The translations under genes and the position numbers were made by a program. DNA of 10,173 bases, from assembly GCA_009908925.1 (NCBI GenBank), contig JAAAOH010000281.1, forward strand, positions 1 to 10,173. The letters run 5' to 3'. The notes beneath the pieces were generated by a model, which made no database searches, was not told the origin of the DNA, and worked only from the letters and a program-made list of their open reading frames with translations. The stretch is from Spirochaetota bacterium. Its GTDB lineage: Bacteria; Spirochaetota; Spirochaetia; DSM-27196; PWMO01. Below, piece by piece: positions 1 through 6,087 of this stretch (positions within the stretch are counted from its first letter, which is position 1; the number at the start of each line of letters is the position of its first letter).

Positions 1-185
1 ACAACGTTTCTTCCAGTGACGCCGAATGCCGCTTCCGCACCACCGACATCGGCTCGCCCGAGGAAAACACCTTCCGCGAGCTCATAAGCGAGGACGTGTT
101 CTTCCCGCACTGGGAGAAAGGGCGGGTCGGGGAGTTCTCGGTTGATCTGGAGCCGTTTGAGGTTATGTGGCTGAAACTCCGCTAA
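1..185 (+). CDS. C-terminal end of a probable GH13 (alpha-amylase superfamily) sugar phosphorylase, 5' truncated
   Basis: Only the last 60 residues are visible, read in the frame beginning at base 3 and ending with TAA at 183-185. They look like the small C-terminal beta-sandwich domain of GH13 enzymes: an Asn-Val-Ser strand at the start, a Glu-Leu-Ile-Ser-Glu-Asp segment where family members often have a 'DL(L/I)SG' turn, and a final strand reading LEPFEVMWLKLR, close to the 'L.PYEVLWL' ending of sucrose-phosphorylase-like enzymes (subfamily GH13_18). Those enzymes reversibly phosphorolyse sucrose, sucrose 6'-phosphate or glucosylglycerate to glucose 1-phosphate in the cytoplasm. The catalytic barrel lies outside the window, so neither activity nor substrate can be read here. 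Another GH13 member is possible. The gene converges on the minus-strand gene ending at 355. Confidence 0.5.
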   Translation, partial: NVSSSDAECRFRTTDIGSPEENTFRELISEDVFFPHWEKGRVGEFSVDLEPFEVMWLKLR

Positions 186-190
186 CCGTG

Positions 191-352
191 AGGTATATAG
201 AAGCGTGTTGGTACACGCTGAGCTAATTCGTTATCGGACGCGGGTGTAGCGTTCCTCTGCGCGTGCCGGATTCGGTATGACACATTTTTCGCCCGTATTT
301 TCCCTGGATGCATGGACTTACCTGAAATCCACCAACACGCTTCTTGATACCT
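191..352. repeat. 162-bp segment bounded by a 22-bp imperfect inverted repeat between convergent genes
   Basis: Bases 191-212 and the reverse complement of 331-352 match at 20 of 22 positions, and the inner 13 bases (GAAGCGTGTTGGT at 200-212) match perfectly. The outer ends lie 5 bases after the stop of the plus-strand gene and 2 bases before the stop of the minus-strand gene, so the pair fills the convergent gap. The enclosed 118 bases hold no convincing gene. A MITE-like element or a long-range RNA stem shared by two transcript ends would fit. I see no clear target-site duplication. Confidence 0.6.
202..219. other. Short hairpin downstream of the GH13-like gene
   Basis: AGCGTGT (202-208), loop TGGT, ACACGCT (213-219): a perfect 7-bp stem with a 4-base loop, 16 bases after the stop codon of the plus-strand gene. 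It overlaps the left arm of the larger inverted repeat. The following bases (GAGCTAATTCGTT) are not a T run, so it is not a classical intrinsic terminator. It could still mark the 3' end of the plus-strand transcript. Confidence 0.4.
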
Positions 353-354
353 GC

Positions 355-1713
355 TTAGAGACGCTGTCGGGCCTGGGCGGCCTGCGCGCTCTCGGGACGG
401 CGCTCGATGAGCCGCCGGTAGAAGCGCGCCGCGTACTCGGGCTCGGCAAGTTGCTCCTCGAGGCCGATTCCCGTTTTGAGCATCGCTTCCGGCCACAGCT
501 CGGATGCCGGGTAGGCGACGGCGAGCTGGGTGTAGGCGATAATCGCCTCCTCGTGGCGATCGAGCTCTGCGAGGTGGTCTCCGCGTGTAAGGAGCACGCG
601 CGGCGCAATCGGCGACTGCGGATTGCGCTCCACGAAGCCCGCAGCCTGCTCGACGTAGAGCTCCTTGAACTTCCTGGTCTCGAGGGCTCGCAGGCCGTTG
701 AGGTAGAACTCGTAGCCGAACGTGTCCGCGGGGCGGGTGGTGCCGGCGGCCCCAGCGTTGCCGGCGCCACCCGCGGCGCCGGCGGGCGCCTCAGTGTTGC
801 TGCCCGCGCCCGCGGTGCCGGCCGCGGCCCCAGCGGTGCCGGCCACGCCCCCCGGTGCGGCGACGAGCTCGAGCAGCGCGTCGCGATCGCTCTCCCACTC
901 TCGCACGTTGCGCTGCACGAGCCGCGCGGCGATGCGGCGGGAGGCGGGTGTTACGCGGGAATCGGGATGGACGGCGAGCTGCCGAAGGAGGATGAGCAGG
1001 GCCTCTTCGTCCTTCTCTCGCGTCGCGAGCAGCGCGCCGAGCTGATACTCGGCCTCGGCAATGAAGTCGCTGTCGGGGTAGGCGCGGATGTATGTGCGGA
1101 GGCTGCGCTCGAGGTCATCGCCGACGACCTCGATATCCTGTTCAGCAAGACTGCGAATGTAGCTCTCCCGGCGGGAACGTGTGTCGCCGTCGAGGCCGGT
1201 TAGGATTCCGTACTTGTACTGGACGTAGCTTTTGCGGTTCTGAGCGATCCGGTAGGCGGTCGCCACGTCGAAAGCCCAGGCCACCCCGTTTATGAAGAAT
1301 CCTCCGGCCATGAGTGAGGCGTTCGTGATGGCGCTGCGGTAGCGTTCGGGCGACTCGGTGATGGTGGAGAGCTGCCAGATGTCGCTGAAGTCGTTCCACT
1401 GCCGCAGCATTCCGGTGAGGATCATTGCGGCGCCGCCTGCGCGCACGCCGGCAACACCCCATCCGAGGGTCGGCTCGCCCACGCCGAAGAGGGCGTAGCC
1501 GGGGACCCATACGGCCATGAACATCGAGAAGAAGTCCACGCTGCGGGTCATCTCGAGGTATTCATCATACTTCATCTCCACGGGCAACCCGTCACGTAAC
1601 TCCGGGGGCAGCTCGCGGAAGAGTTGCGGAAGCATACTCATCTGGGCGGTGGCCGTCGAGCCCGCGATGAAGAACAGGAGCGCTATCGCGCCCGCACGCA
1701 TGTATTTTCTCAT
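355..1713 (-). CDS. Exported TPR-like (tetratricopeptide) protein with a Gly/Ala-rich linker
   Basis: A 452-residue protein with an N-terminal signal peptide: basic MRKYMR, a hydrophobic stretch to about residue 19, and a likely cleavage site after ATA near residue 23. Residues about 62-150 hold hydrophobic, glycine-rich segments that could be membrane-associated. Residues about 200-252 and 334-452 are amphipathic helical pairs with spaced Ala, Tyr and Pro, as in TPR and YbgF/BamD-like proteins; examples are YIRAYPDS near 208 and YTQLAVAYPAS near 394. The two blocks are joined by a Gly/Ala/Thr linker at 287-328. A periplasmic or envelope protein-interaction scaffold is the best guess, and no enzyme motif is visible. 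The start is supported by AAGGAAG (1718-1724), 4 bases before ATG. The gene lies 130 bases downstream of the glycosyltransferase gene on the same strand. The specific function is unknown. Confidence 0.75.
   Translation of the reverse strand: MRKYMRAGAIALLFFIAGSTATAQMSMLPQLFRELPPELRDGLPVEMKYDEYLEMTRSVDFFSMFMAVWVPGYALFGVGEPTLGWGVAGVRAGGAAMILTGMLRQWNDFSDIWQLSTITESPERYRSAITNASLMAGGFFINGVAWAFDVATAYRIAQNRKSYVQYKYGILTGLDGDTRSRRESYIRSLAEQDIEVVGDDLERSLRTYIRAYPDSDFIAEAEYQLGALLATREKDEEALLILLRQLAVHPDSRVTPASRRIAARLVQRNVREWESDRDALLELVAAPGGVAGTAGAAAGTAGAGSNTEAPAGAAGGAGNAGAAGTTRPADTFGYEFYLNGLRALETRKFKELYVEQAAGFVERNPQSPIAPRVLLTRGDHLAELDRHEEAIIAYTQLAVAYPASELWPEAMLKTGIGLEEQLAEPEYAARFYRRLIERRPESAQAAQARQRL
730..855 (-). 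repeat. GC-rich low-complexity tract encoding the Gly/Ala linker of the TPR-like protein
   Basis: Residues 287-328 of the TPR-like protein are almost entirely Gly, Ala and Thr, encoded by degenerate tandem units built around GCCGGCGCC/GGTGCCGGC. The tract separates the two helical-repeat blocks. Such a run is prone to slippage and length variation between strains. Confidence 0.7.
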
Positions 1714-1742
1714 ATGTCTTCCTTACCGTTGTAACAGCGGCC

Positions 1743-1849
1743 GCGCTACCGGCGCCGCGCCCGCGTTATCGACAGGTCGCCTGCGCTACCGGTGCCGCCG
1801 GGTTCCCGCACCGCGACCGGGGTCCCGCCGCGGCGCGGGGGCGTTACCG
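1743..1849. repeat. Phased GCGYTAYCG motif array between glycosyltransferase and TPR genes
   Basis: The 9-base motif GCGYTAYCG occurs at 1743-1751 (GCGCTACCG), 1763-1771 (GCGTTATCG), 1783-1791 (GCGCTACCG) and 1841-1849 (GCGTTACCG). The first three are exactly 20 bases apart; the fourth includes the TAA stop of the glycosyltransferase gene. The rest of this 130-base gap (1714-1843) is GC-rich with no gene. The array could be a degenerate 20-bp tandem repeat or a set of protein-binding sites upstream of the TPR gene. Confidence 0.5.
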
Positions 1850-3121
1850 ACACCCGTCCTCGGAGCCCTCCTCCCCGAACATCGCGGTGAGCAGATAGTA
1901 CAGTTTGGTGCGAAGAATATGATAGGAGAAGTACTTGCAGGCAAGCCGGTAGTTCTTCTCGGCCATGTGCCCGCGCAGATCGGCATCATCGAGGACTCGT
2001 TTGGTGTGCTCGACGGTTTCGGCGGAGATGAAGTTGTCCATCTCGATCACGTCGAAGCCCAATGGCTTTATGTCGTGGGAGTAGATCGAGTAATTGTTCA
2101 CGAGTACCGGCTTTCGGAAGTACACCGCCTCGAGAAACGCGTTTCCGAACCCCTCTATCAGGGAGGGATAGGTGACGAGATCGGCGTGGGGATACACGTC
2201 CTGCAGGCTGTAAACCTTCGCGCCGTCCGGCGTTGTCCCGCGGGTGTCGTCTATGACGTGGTCGTCGAAGAGCGCACGAACGCCGAGGAGATCGGCGAAC
2301 TCGTGAACCCGCTGTTGATACTCATAGCCTTCGTCCCCCGAGGCGTGAGATATCACCAGGGCCGCCTTGCGGTCGAGGCGCGCCACGAGCTCTATTGCGT
2401 GTTCGATACCTTTTCGCTGCACGACGCGCGTCGGCTGCAGCACCAGGAGTTCGTCGGGGTCGAGGCCCAGCGCATCTCGCACGTCGGAATTGTATTCGTC
2501 GATGCCCGCAGGCGGCCTCTCGAACTCCATCACGTTCGGGATCAGGGTCGATGCGATGCCGGTGCGCAGCGCAAGCTGGTTCTGCGCGGAGGTGTTTATG
2601 ACCACGTGCTGCATGTTCTTCAGGTGAGGCGGGAAGCTGGCGTTGAGGATGTCCCAGATGGAGTTGGTGAGAAAGCGCTTTCGCTCCCAGAAGAAATCAT
2701 GGTGATGCGCGATGGTCGGGATCTGCGTCTCGGCGATGATTTCCGTGAGCGCCATGCCGAGCGGTACGTTCAACGGAATGGTCACCGCGTTCTGTGGGAC
2801 GAGAACGTCGATCTCGAAGCGGCGAATGAACTCGTAGATCTGCGCTTTTATGCGCGTCCGGTACCCGTGGAGCTCGTCGGTCAGTCGCTCCGGGCGGCTG
2901 CCGCCCGCAAACGCCTCCTCGTAGAGGCGTCGGATGTCGGGGTGCTTGAAATGAAGCTCCTCCACGAGCATGGAGCGCTCGCTCGGGGTCTCGAGCTCGC
3001 CGCCGAGAAAGTAGCTCGTGCAACCGAGACCCTCGAACACCTCGGCCCACTTTGCCGTTTCAAGAGAGACTCCGTCGGTTCCGGCAAAGCGGAACGACAC
3101 GAAACCGATGTTCTTGCGCAT
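1844..3121 (-). CDS. GT4-family (GT-B fold) glycosyltransferase, possibly mannosylglucosylglycerate-synthase-like
   Basis: A 425-residue cytoplasmic retaining glycosyltransferase. The N-terminal acceptor domain opens with a Rossmann strand and a Gly-rich loop (FVSFRFAGTDGVSLE, residues 7-21) and carries HHHD at 139-142, typical of the GT4 acceptor-side loop. The C-terminal nucleotide-sugar domain has the phosphate-binding Arg232 and Lys237 in PTRVVQRKG and the E-x7-E signature, Glu323 and Glu331, in EGFGNAFLE. The early GTDGVSLE segment reminds me of glycosyltransferases linked to mannosylglucosylglycerate synthesis, a compatible solute, but that is recall and not proof. The nearby possible GH13 phosphorylase would fit. 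The start has a strong promoter directly upstream and no Shine-Dalgarno sequence. Sugar donor and acceptor cannot be read from the sequence. The gene lies 39 bases downstream of the isochorismatase-family gene. Confidence 0.85.
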   Translation of the reverse strand: MRKNIGFVSFRFAGTDGVSLETAKWAEVFEGLGCTSYFLGGELETPSERSMLVEELHFKHPDIRRLYEEAFAGGSRPERLTDELHGYRTRIKAQIYEFIRRFEIDVLVPQNAVTIPLNVPLGMALTEIIAETQIPTIAHHHDFFWERKRFLTNSIWDILNASFPPHLKNMQHVVINTSAQNQLALRTGIASTLIPNVMEFERPPAGIDEYNSDVRDALGLDPDELLVLQPTRVVQRKGIEHAIELVARLDRKAALVISHASGDEGYEYQQRVHEFADLLGVRALFDDHVIDDTRGTTPDGAKVYSLQDVYPHADLVTYPSLIEGFGNAFLEAVYFRKPVLVNNYSIYSHDIKPLGFDVIEMDNFISAETVEHTKRVLDDADLRGHMAEKNYRLACKYFSYHILRTKLYYLLTAMFGEEGSEDGCR

Positions 3122-3130
3122 GATTTTCGA

Positions 3131-3159
3131 ATTGTAGGCTCGCCCGTGTACCGGGTCAA
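3131..3159 (-). promoter_or_regulatory. Sigma-70-like promoter of the glycosyltransferase gene
   Basis: On the minus strand, TTGACC (3159-3154, 5/6 match to the -35 consensus), a 17-base spacer and TACAAT (3136-3131, 5/6 match to the -10 consensus). Nine bases separate the -10 box from ATG at 3121, so transcription should begin about 3 bases before the start codon. It sits entirely in the 39-base gap after the isochorismatase-family gene, giving the glycosyltransferase its own promoter. No Shine-Dalgarno sequence is present. Confidence 0.6.
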
Positions 3160-3160
3160 G

Positions 3161-3703
3161 CTATTTCACGAGCCTGGAAAGCGCCTTGAAGGTGTCGGTG
3201 CCGCTGTAGCGGCAGAGCTCGAAGAGAATGGACTCGGTGGTCGTTACGACTACACCGGCGTGGCGCATACGCTCGATTGCAACCTCCTTATCGTTCCGCC
3301 TGCGCGAGGAGGTGGCGTCTTCCACGACGACCGGCGTGTAGCCCGCCTGCAGTAGATCCATGGAGGTTTGAAGGAGGCACACATGCGCCTCGATGCCGGC
3401 AATCACCAGGTAGTGACGCCCTGTGTTCTCGAACGCGGTGGCGAACGTCGTCTCATCCAGGCAACTGAAGGCGGTTTTCTCGATGGGCTCGAAGTGATCG
3501 AAGGCCTTGTTGATGGGATCGATGGTCTCGCCGAGACCCTTTGTGTACTGCTGGGTCACCAGCGTCGGCACCTCGAGCAGCTGCAGTCCGGCGATGAGGG
3601 TGCGCAGGTTCTGCTGTGTCGTGTATGAGTCGTACATGTAGGGGAACAGGCGCGTCTGTACATCGACGATCACCCCGACGCTGTCATCCAGTGGTATTCT
3701 CAT
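3161..3703 (-). CDS. Isochorismatase-family (cysteine) hydrolase, YcaC-like
   Basis: A 180-residue alpha/beta hydrolase of the isochorismatase superfamily, close to the usual length. The catalytic triad is visible: Asp14 in VIVDVQ, Lys76 in EKTAFSC and the nucleophile Cys109 in GIEAHVCLLQT, where the Gly-Ile-Glu segment forms the usual cis-peptide turn. The DATSSR motif (129-134) is also typical. Members cleave amides or related bonds (nicotinamide, N-carbamoyl compounds), and the YcaC branch has no settled substrate. It lacks an obvious signal peptide and should be cytoplasmic. The start is ATG at 3703, followed by MRIPLDDS. Upstream I see no strong Shine-Dalgarno sequence and only a weak promoter candidate (TCGACG, 18 bases, TAGAGA, then 6 bases to ATG). 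It is divergent from the mscS gene, with 88 bases between them. Confidence 0.85.
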   Translation of the reverse strand: MRIPLDDSVGVIVDVQTRLFPYMYDSYTTQQNLRTLIAGLQLLEVPTLVTQQYTKGLGETIDPINKAFDHFEPIEKTAFSCLDETTFATAFENTGRHYLVIAGIEAHVCLLQTSMDLLQAGYTPVVVEDATSSRRRNDKEVAIERMRHAGVVVTTTESILFELCRYSGTDTFKALSRLVK

Positions 3704-3739
3704 ACGTCATCTCTATCATGAACCGGCCGGCGTCGTCGA

Positions 3740-3754
3740 GCTGTGATTGACAGC
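3740..3754. promoter_or_regulatory. Candidate operator dyad over the mscS -35 box
   Basis: GCTGT (3740-3744), five bases, ACAGC (3750-3754): a perfect 5-bp inverted repeat that overlaps the TTGACA -35 element of the mscS promoter. A repressor bound here would block polymerase. Short dyads of this size can occur by chance. Confidence 0.25.
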
Positions 3755-3775
3755 GAATTCCCGCCGGTGTAGGCT
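3747..3775 (+). promoter_or_regulatory. Sigma-70-like promoter of the mscS gene
   Basis: A perfect -35 TTGACA (3747-3752), a 17-base spacer and TAGGCT (3770-3775, 3/6 match to TATAAT). Transcription would begin near 3782, leaving a leader of about 10 bases before ATG at 3792, with no Shine-Dalgarno sequence. A TTG inside this -35 box could be mistaken for an upstream start codon in the same frame. Confidence 0.55.
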
Positions 3776-3791
3776 GCGGCGGCAACCGACC

Positions 3792-5015
3792 ATGGAATGG
3801 ATTCAGCCCGCCATCGACTTCATGACCTCCCGGCTCTCACTCGGTGACGCGAGCCTCCCGTTCACGCCGCTATCTGGCGTGCTGGAACTCCTACTGCCGC
3901 TGCTCGTGCTGCTCCTGGCCGGACGCGTGGCAAAGGCGCTGCTCCAGCGGTGGCTCTCGCGCACTTCCTGGAGCGAGGAAGCGCGGAGCCGGGTGCTGCT
4001 CTGGGCGCGCCGGGCGTACCGCGTCTTCACCGTGGTGCTCATCGTCTCCCTCGTGGGGCGCCTGTTCGGCGCACAGATGTTTTCTTACCTCGGCGCCGCG
4101 CTTTCGGTGCTGCGCGAACCGTTCTACTCCTCGGGCAACACTGAGATCTCGGTGGTGACGATTCTGCTCCTCATCCCGGTGTTCTATCTTGCCACCTGGC
4201 TCTCGCGCCTCTCACGTCGGGTAACCAACCGGGCGCTCAGCGAGCGCATTGCCATCGATCCGGCTCGGCGTTTTTCGATATCGAGCTTGCTGTCATACGG
4301 CGTGATGGGGCTGGTCGTGGTGGTGGGGCTTTCGGTCGTGGGACTCGATCTTTCGGCGCTCGCGGTGATCTTCGGTGTGCTCGGCATTGGCCTGGGATTC
4401 GGTCTGCAGTCGTCGGTGGCGAACTTCTTTGCCGGCATTGTCATCATCTTCTCCCGCCCCATAAAGGAGGGGGATTTCATCCTCGTAAACGAATACGAGG
4501 GGACCGTCGAGCATATTCGCCTCGTCTCCACGGTGATCAACACCATCACCAACGAAACCATCATCCTGCCGAACTCGCAGATCGTCGACAACTACGTCCA
4601 CAACTATTCATTCGACGACATTAGTATCGTGCTGTGCGTGGGGGTGCAGGTCTCGTACTCTTCGGACCTCGACCGGGTCAAGGAGGTGCTCTCCGGCGTC
4701 GCCATGCGAAACCCCTACGCAAAAGAGGAGGGGGATGAAGGGCTGGTGCTCTTTCGTTCCTTCGATGACTCGGGTATTACGGTCAAGCTCTGCAGCGCGA
4801 TACGGGACGGGCGCGAGAAGAATCGCGCGAGCTCATGGATGGTGCTTGAAATCTGGCGGGCGTTCCGGAATGCGGGGATAGAGATTCCCTTCCCACAACG
4901 GGACGTGCACATCAAGTCGATGCCGCCGACGGAGGCTGCGGACGTTCCCGGCACCCCGGAACCGACGCCCGCCCCGGAACCGGCCTCCGGGGACGGCGAC
5001 GGAGCATCGTCGTGA
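3792..5015 (+). CDS. MscS-family small-conductance mechanosensitive channel
   Basis: A 407-residue inner-membrane channel that opens on hypo-osmotic shock to release solutes. Hydrophobic segments lie near residues 30-50, 76-93, 118-137 and 165-183, before the pore-lining TM3 at about 186-222. TM3 has the Gly/Ala-rich packing of MscS (IFGVLGIGLGFGLQSS, then NFFAGI) and runs into SRPIKEGDFI. The beta domain (ILPNSQIVDNYVHNYS, 258-273) and the C-terminal IEIPFPQRDVHI (363-374) are also diagnostic. It is longer than the 286 residues of E. coli MscS because of extra N-terminal helices and a Pro/Glu/Gly/Asp-rich tail (about 377-407). I start it at ATG 3792 because an upstream in-frame TTG falls in the promoter. 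It ends 9 bases from the convergent rrf2 gene, and no terminator is visible between them. Confidence 0.93.
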   Translation: MEWIQPAIDFMTSRLSLGDASLPFTPLSGVLELLLPLLVLLLAGRVAKALLQRWLSRTSWSEEARSRVLLWARRAYRVFTVVLIVSLVGRLFGAQMFSYLGAALSVLREPFYSSGNTEISVVTILLLIPVFYLATWLSRLSRRVTNRALSERIAIDPARRFSISSLLSYGVMGLVVVVGLSVVGLDLSALAVIFGVLGIGLGFGLQSSVANFFAGIVIIFSRPIKEGDFILVNEYEGTVEHIRLVSTVINTITNETIILPNSQIVDNYVHNYSFDDISIVLCVGVQVSYSSDLDRVKEVLSGVAMRNPYAKEEGDEGLVLFRSFDDSGITVKLCSAIRDGREKNRASSWMVLEIWRAFRNAGIEIPFPQRDVHIKSMPPTEAADVPGTPEPTPAPEPASGDGDGASS

Positions 5016-5024
5016 TGCGGCGGC

Positions 5025-5471
5025 TCAGACGAGAAGTTGTGCGGTTTCCTCGCGGCTGCGGTCGAGGATCTTTCGCAGCGTGAGGCTTTCGAAATAACCG
5101 GTAATGTGCTCGGATACCTCGTGCCACACGTCCTGCATGAGGCATTCCTCGGCACGGCTGCATTCCGCTGACTCGCCGTTGCGCGGCGGTGTGGTGCAGG
5201 GGGTCAGCTCGATGCCCTCTCCGACTGCGTCGAAAATGGCGCGTACGCTTATATCATCGGGATCCATCCGAAGGACGAACCCGCCGCCCGGGCCCCTCAC
5301 CGAATCGATGATGCCGGACTTCTTCAGCCGGAAGAAGATTTGCTCGAGAAACTCAGGGGAAATCGACTCCGCCTCGGCGAGCCTCTTTATGGGAATCGGC
5401 TTCTCGCCGCCCTCGAGCGCCAGCTTCACCAGTGCGCGCAGCGCGTAGCGTCCCTTCGTTGTCACTCTCAT
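5025..5471 (-). CDS. Rrf2-family transcriptional regulator with a three-cysteine (Fe-S type) motif
   Basis: A 148-residue DNA-binding regulator. The N-terminal winged helix-turn-helix includes TKGRYALRALVKLA (5-18) and the recognition region SPEFLEQIFFRLKKSGIIDSVRGPGGGF (38-65), typical of IscR/Rrf2 proteins. Cys92, Cys104 and Cys110 fall where IscR binds a [2Fe-2S] cluster, but the first spacing is 11 residues instead of 5, and the position of the IscR His ligand is Gln113. It may therefore sense iron-sulfur status, redox or nitric oxide, with an altered cluster site. It is the last gene of the epmA-efp-rrf2 order, 38 bases after efp. GAGG (5482-5479) lies 7 bases before ATG. A strong hairpin sits just upstream of that ribosome binding site. 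Confidence 0.88.
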   Translation of the reverse strand: MRVTTKGRYALRALVKLALEGGEKPIPIKRLAEAESISPEFLEQIFFRLKKSGIIDSVRGPGGGFVLRMDPDDISVRAIFDAVGEGIELTPCTTPPRNGESAECSRAEECLMQDVWHEVSEHITGYFESLTLRKILDRSREETAQLLV

Positions 5472-5487
5472 GTACTCACCTCGTTTT

Positions 5488-5508
5488 CCCCGGTGCCGAA
5501 CACCGGGG
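5488..5508. other. 8-bp perfect hairpin/dyad between efp and rrf2
   Basis: CCCCGGTG (5488-5495), a 5-base loop, CACCGGGG (5501-5508). It starts 2 bases after the efp stop and ends 5 bases before the rrf2 Shine-Dalgarno sequence. In the minus-strand RNA the loop is UUCGG and the stem is followed by AAAACG, so it is not a standard intrinsic terminator. It could protect the efp 3' end, reduce read-through into rrf2, mask the rrf2 ribosome site, or act as a DNA operator for the Rrf2 protein. Confidence 0.6.
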
Positions 5509-5509
5509 T

Positions 5510-6073
5510 TTAGTCGTTTACTCGCTCGACGTATTCCCCCGTCTCGGTGTTGACGAGTATCTTATCGCCCTGCTTGATGAACAGAGGAACCTTCACGTCG
5601 AGTCCCGTCTCTACGGTCACGGACTTGGTGCCGCCGGTTACGGTGTCGCCCTTGACGGCATCCTGGGCCTCGGTGACCTCGTAGACGAGCTTGTAGGGTA
5701 GTTGAATGTCTATCGGGTCGGTCTCCCACATGATGATGCGGTAGGTATCGCCCTCTTTTATCAGCTTTCCTTTGGCGCCGACGGCGTCATTGCTGATCGT
5801 GAACTGCTCGTATGATTCGGTATCCATGAAGTGATAGCCGCTGTCGTCCGCGTAGAGATACTGTCCGGACTTCTCGTACACCTCGGCTTCGGCGATGGTC
5901 TCGTTCGACTTGTAGGTCTCCCGAAGTACCTGGCCGGTCTTGAGGTTCTTCAGCTTCACCCGCACGAAGGCGGAACCCTTGCCCGGATTCACGAACTCGC
6001 GGTCCGCGACAAGGTGCGGTTGATCCTTCACCAAGAGAAACATGCCTTTATCGATTGCTCCAGCTCGAACCAT
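5510..6073 (-). CDS. efp: Elongation factor P
   Basis: A 187-residue translation factor that binds between the ribosomal P and E sites and promotes peptide-bond formation at polyproline stretches. Three domains are recognisable: the KOW-like N-terminal domain with the tip loop FVNPGKGSAFVRVKLKN (residues 27-43), the central OB domain (HFMDTESYEQ near 81-90), and the C-terminal OB domain with GDTVTGGTKSVTVETG and VPLFIKQGDKILVNTETGEYV. The tip residue Lys32 corresponds to Lys34 of E. coli EF-P, which EpmA beta-lysylates; the PGKG context fits that type and not the arginine (rhamnosylated) type. Length matches the family. AAGGAG (6082-6077) lies 3 bases before ATG. It follows the epmA reading frame by 14 bases, so the two are probably co-transcribed. 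Confidence 0.97.
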   Translation of the reverse strand: MVRAGAIDKGMFLLVKDQPHLVADREFVNPGKGSAFVRVKLKNLKTGQVLRETYKSNETIAEAEVYEKSGQYLYADDSGYHFMDTESYEQFTISNDAVGAKGKLIKEGDTYRIIMWETDPIDIQLPYKLVYEVTEAQDAVKGDTVTGGTKSVTVETGLDVKVPLFIKQGDKILVNTETGEYVERVND

Positions 6074-6087
6074 ACGCTCCTTCTCGC

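Noticed and set aside
186..354. A small RNA or tRNA in the convergent gap
   Set aside because: I found no cloverleaf, no promoter with a T-tailed terminator, and no conserved RNA motif, only the inverted repeats and one short hairpin.
277..1203. A 308-codon open frame on the plus strand
   Set aside because: It is antisense to the TPR-like gene, which has a signal peptide, a ribosome site and helical repeats. The plus-strand product looks like arbitrary Gly/Ala/Arg-rich sequence.
1517..3355. A 612-codon open frame on the plus strand
   Set aside because: It lies antisense to the glycosyltransferase and to parts of its neighbours, all with clear family motifs. It shows no recognisable domain. 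Long antisense frames are common in GC-rich DNA.
3747..3791. TTG start giving MscS 15 extra residues
   Set aside because: The TTG is part of a perfect -35 TTGACA, and the added residues are Arg-rich and unlike a channel N-terminus. ATG 3792 is preferred.
5488..5508. Intrinsic terminator for efp
   Set aside because: In the minus-strand RNA the stem is followed by AAAACG, not by U residues. I list it as a hairpin of undecided role.
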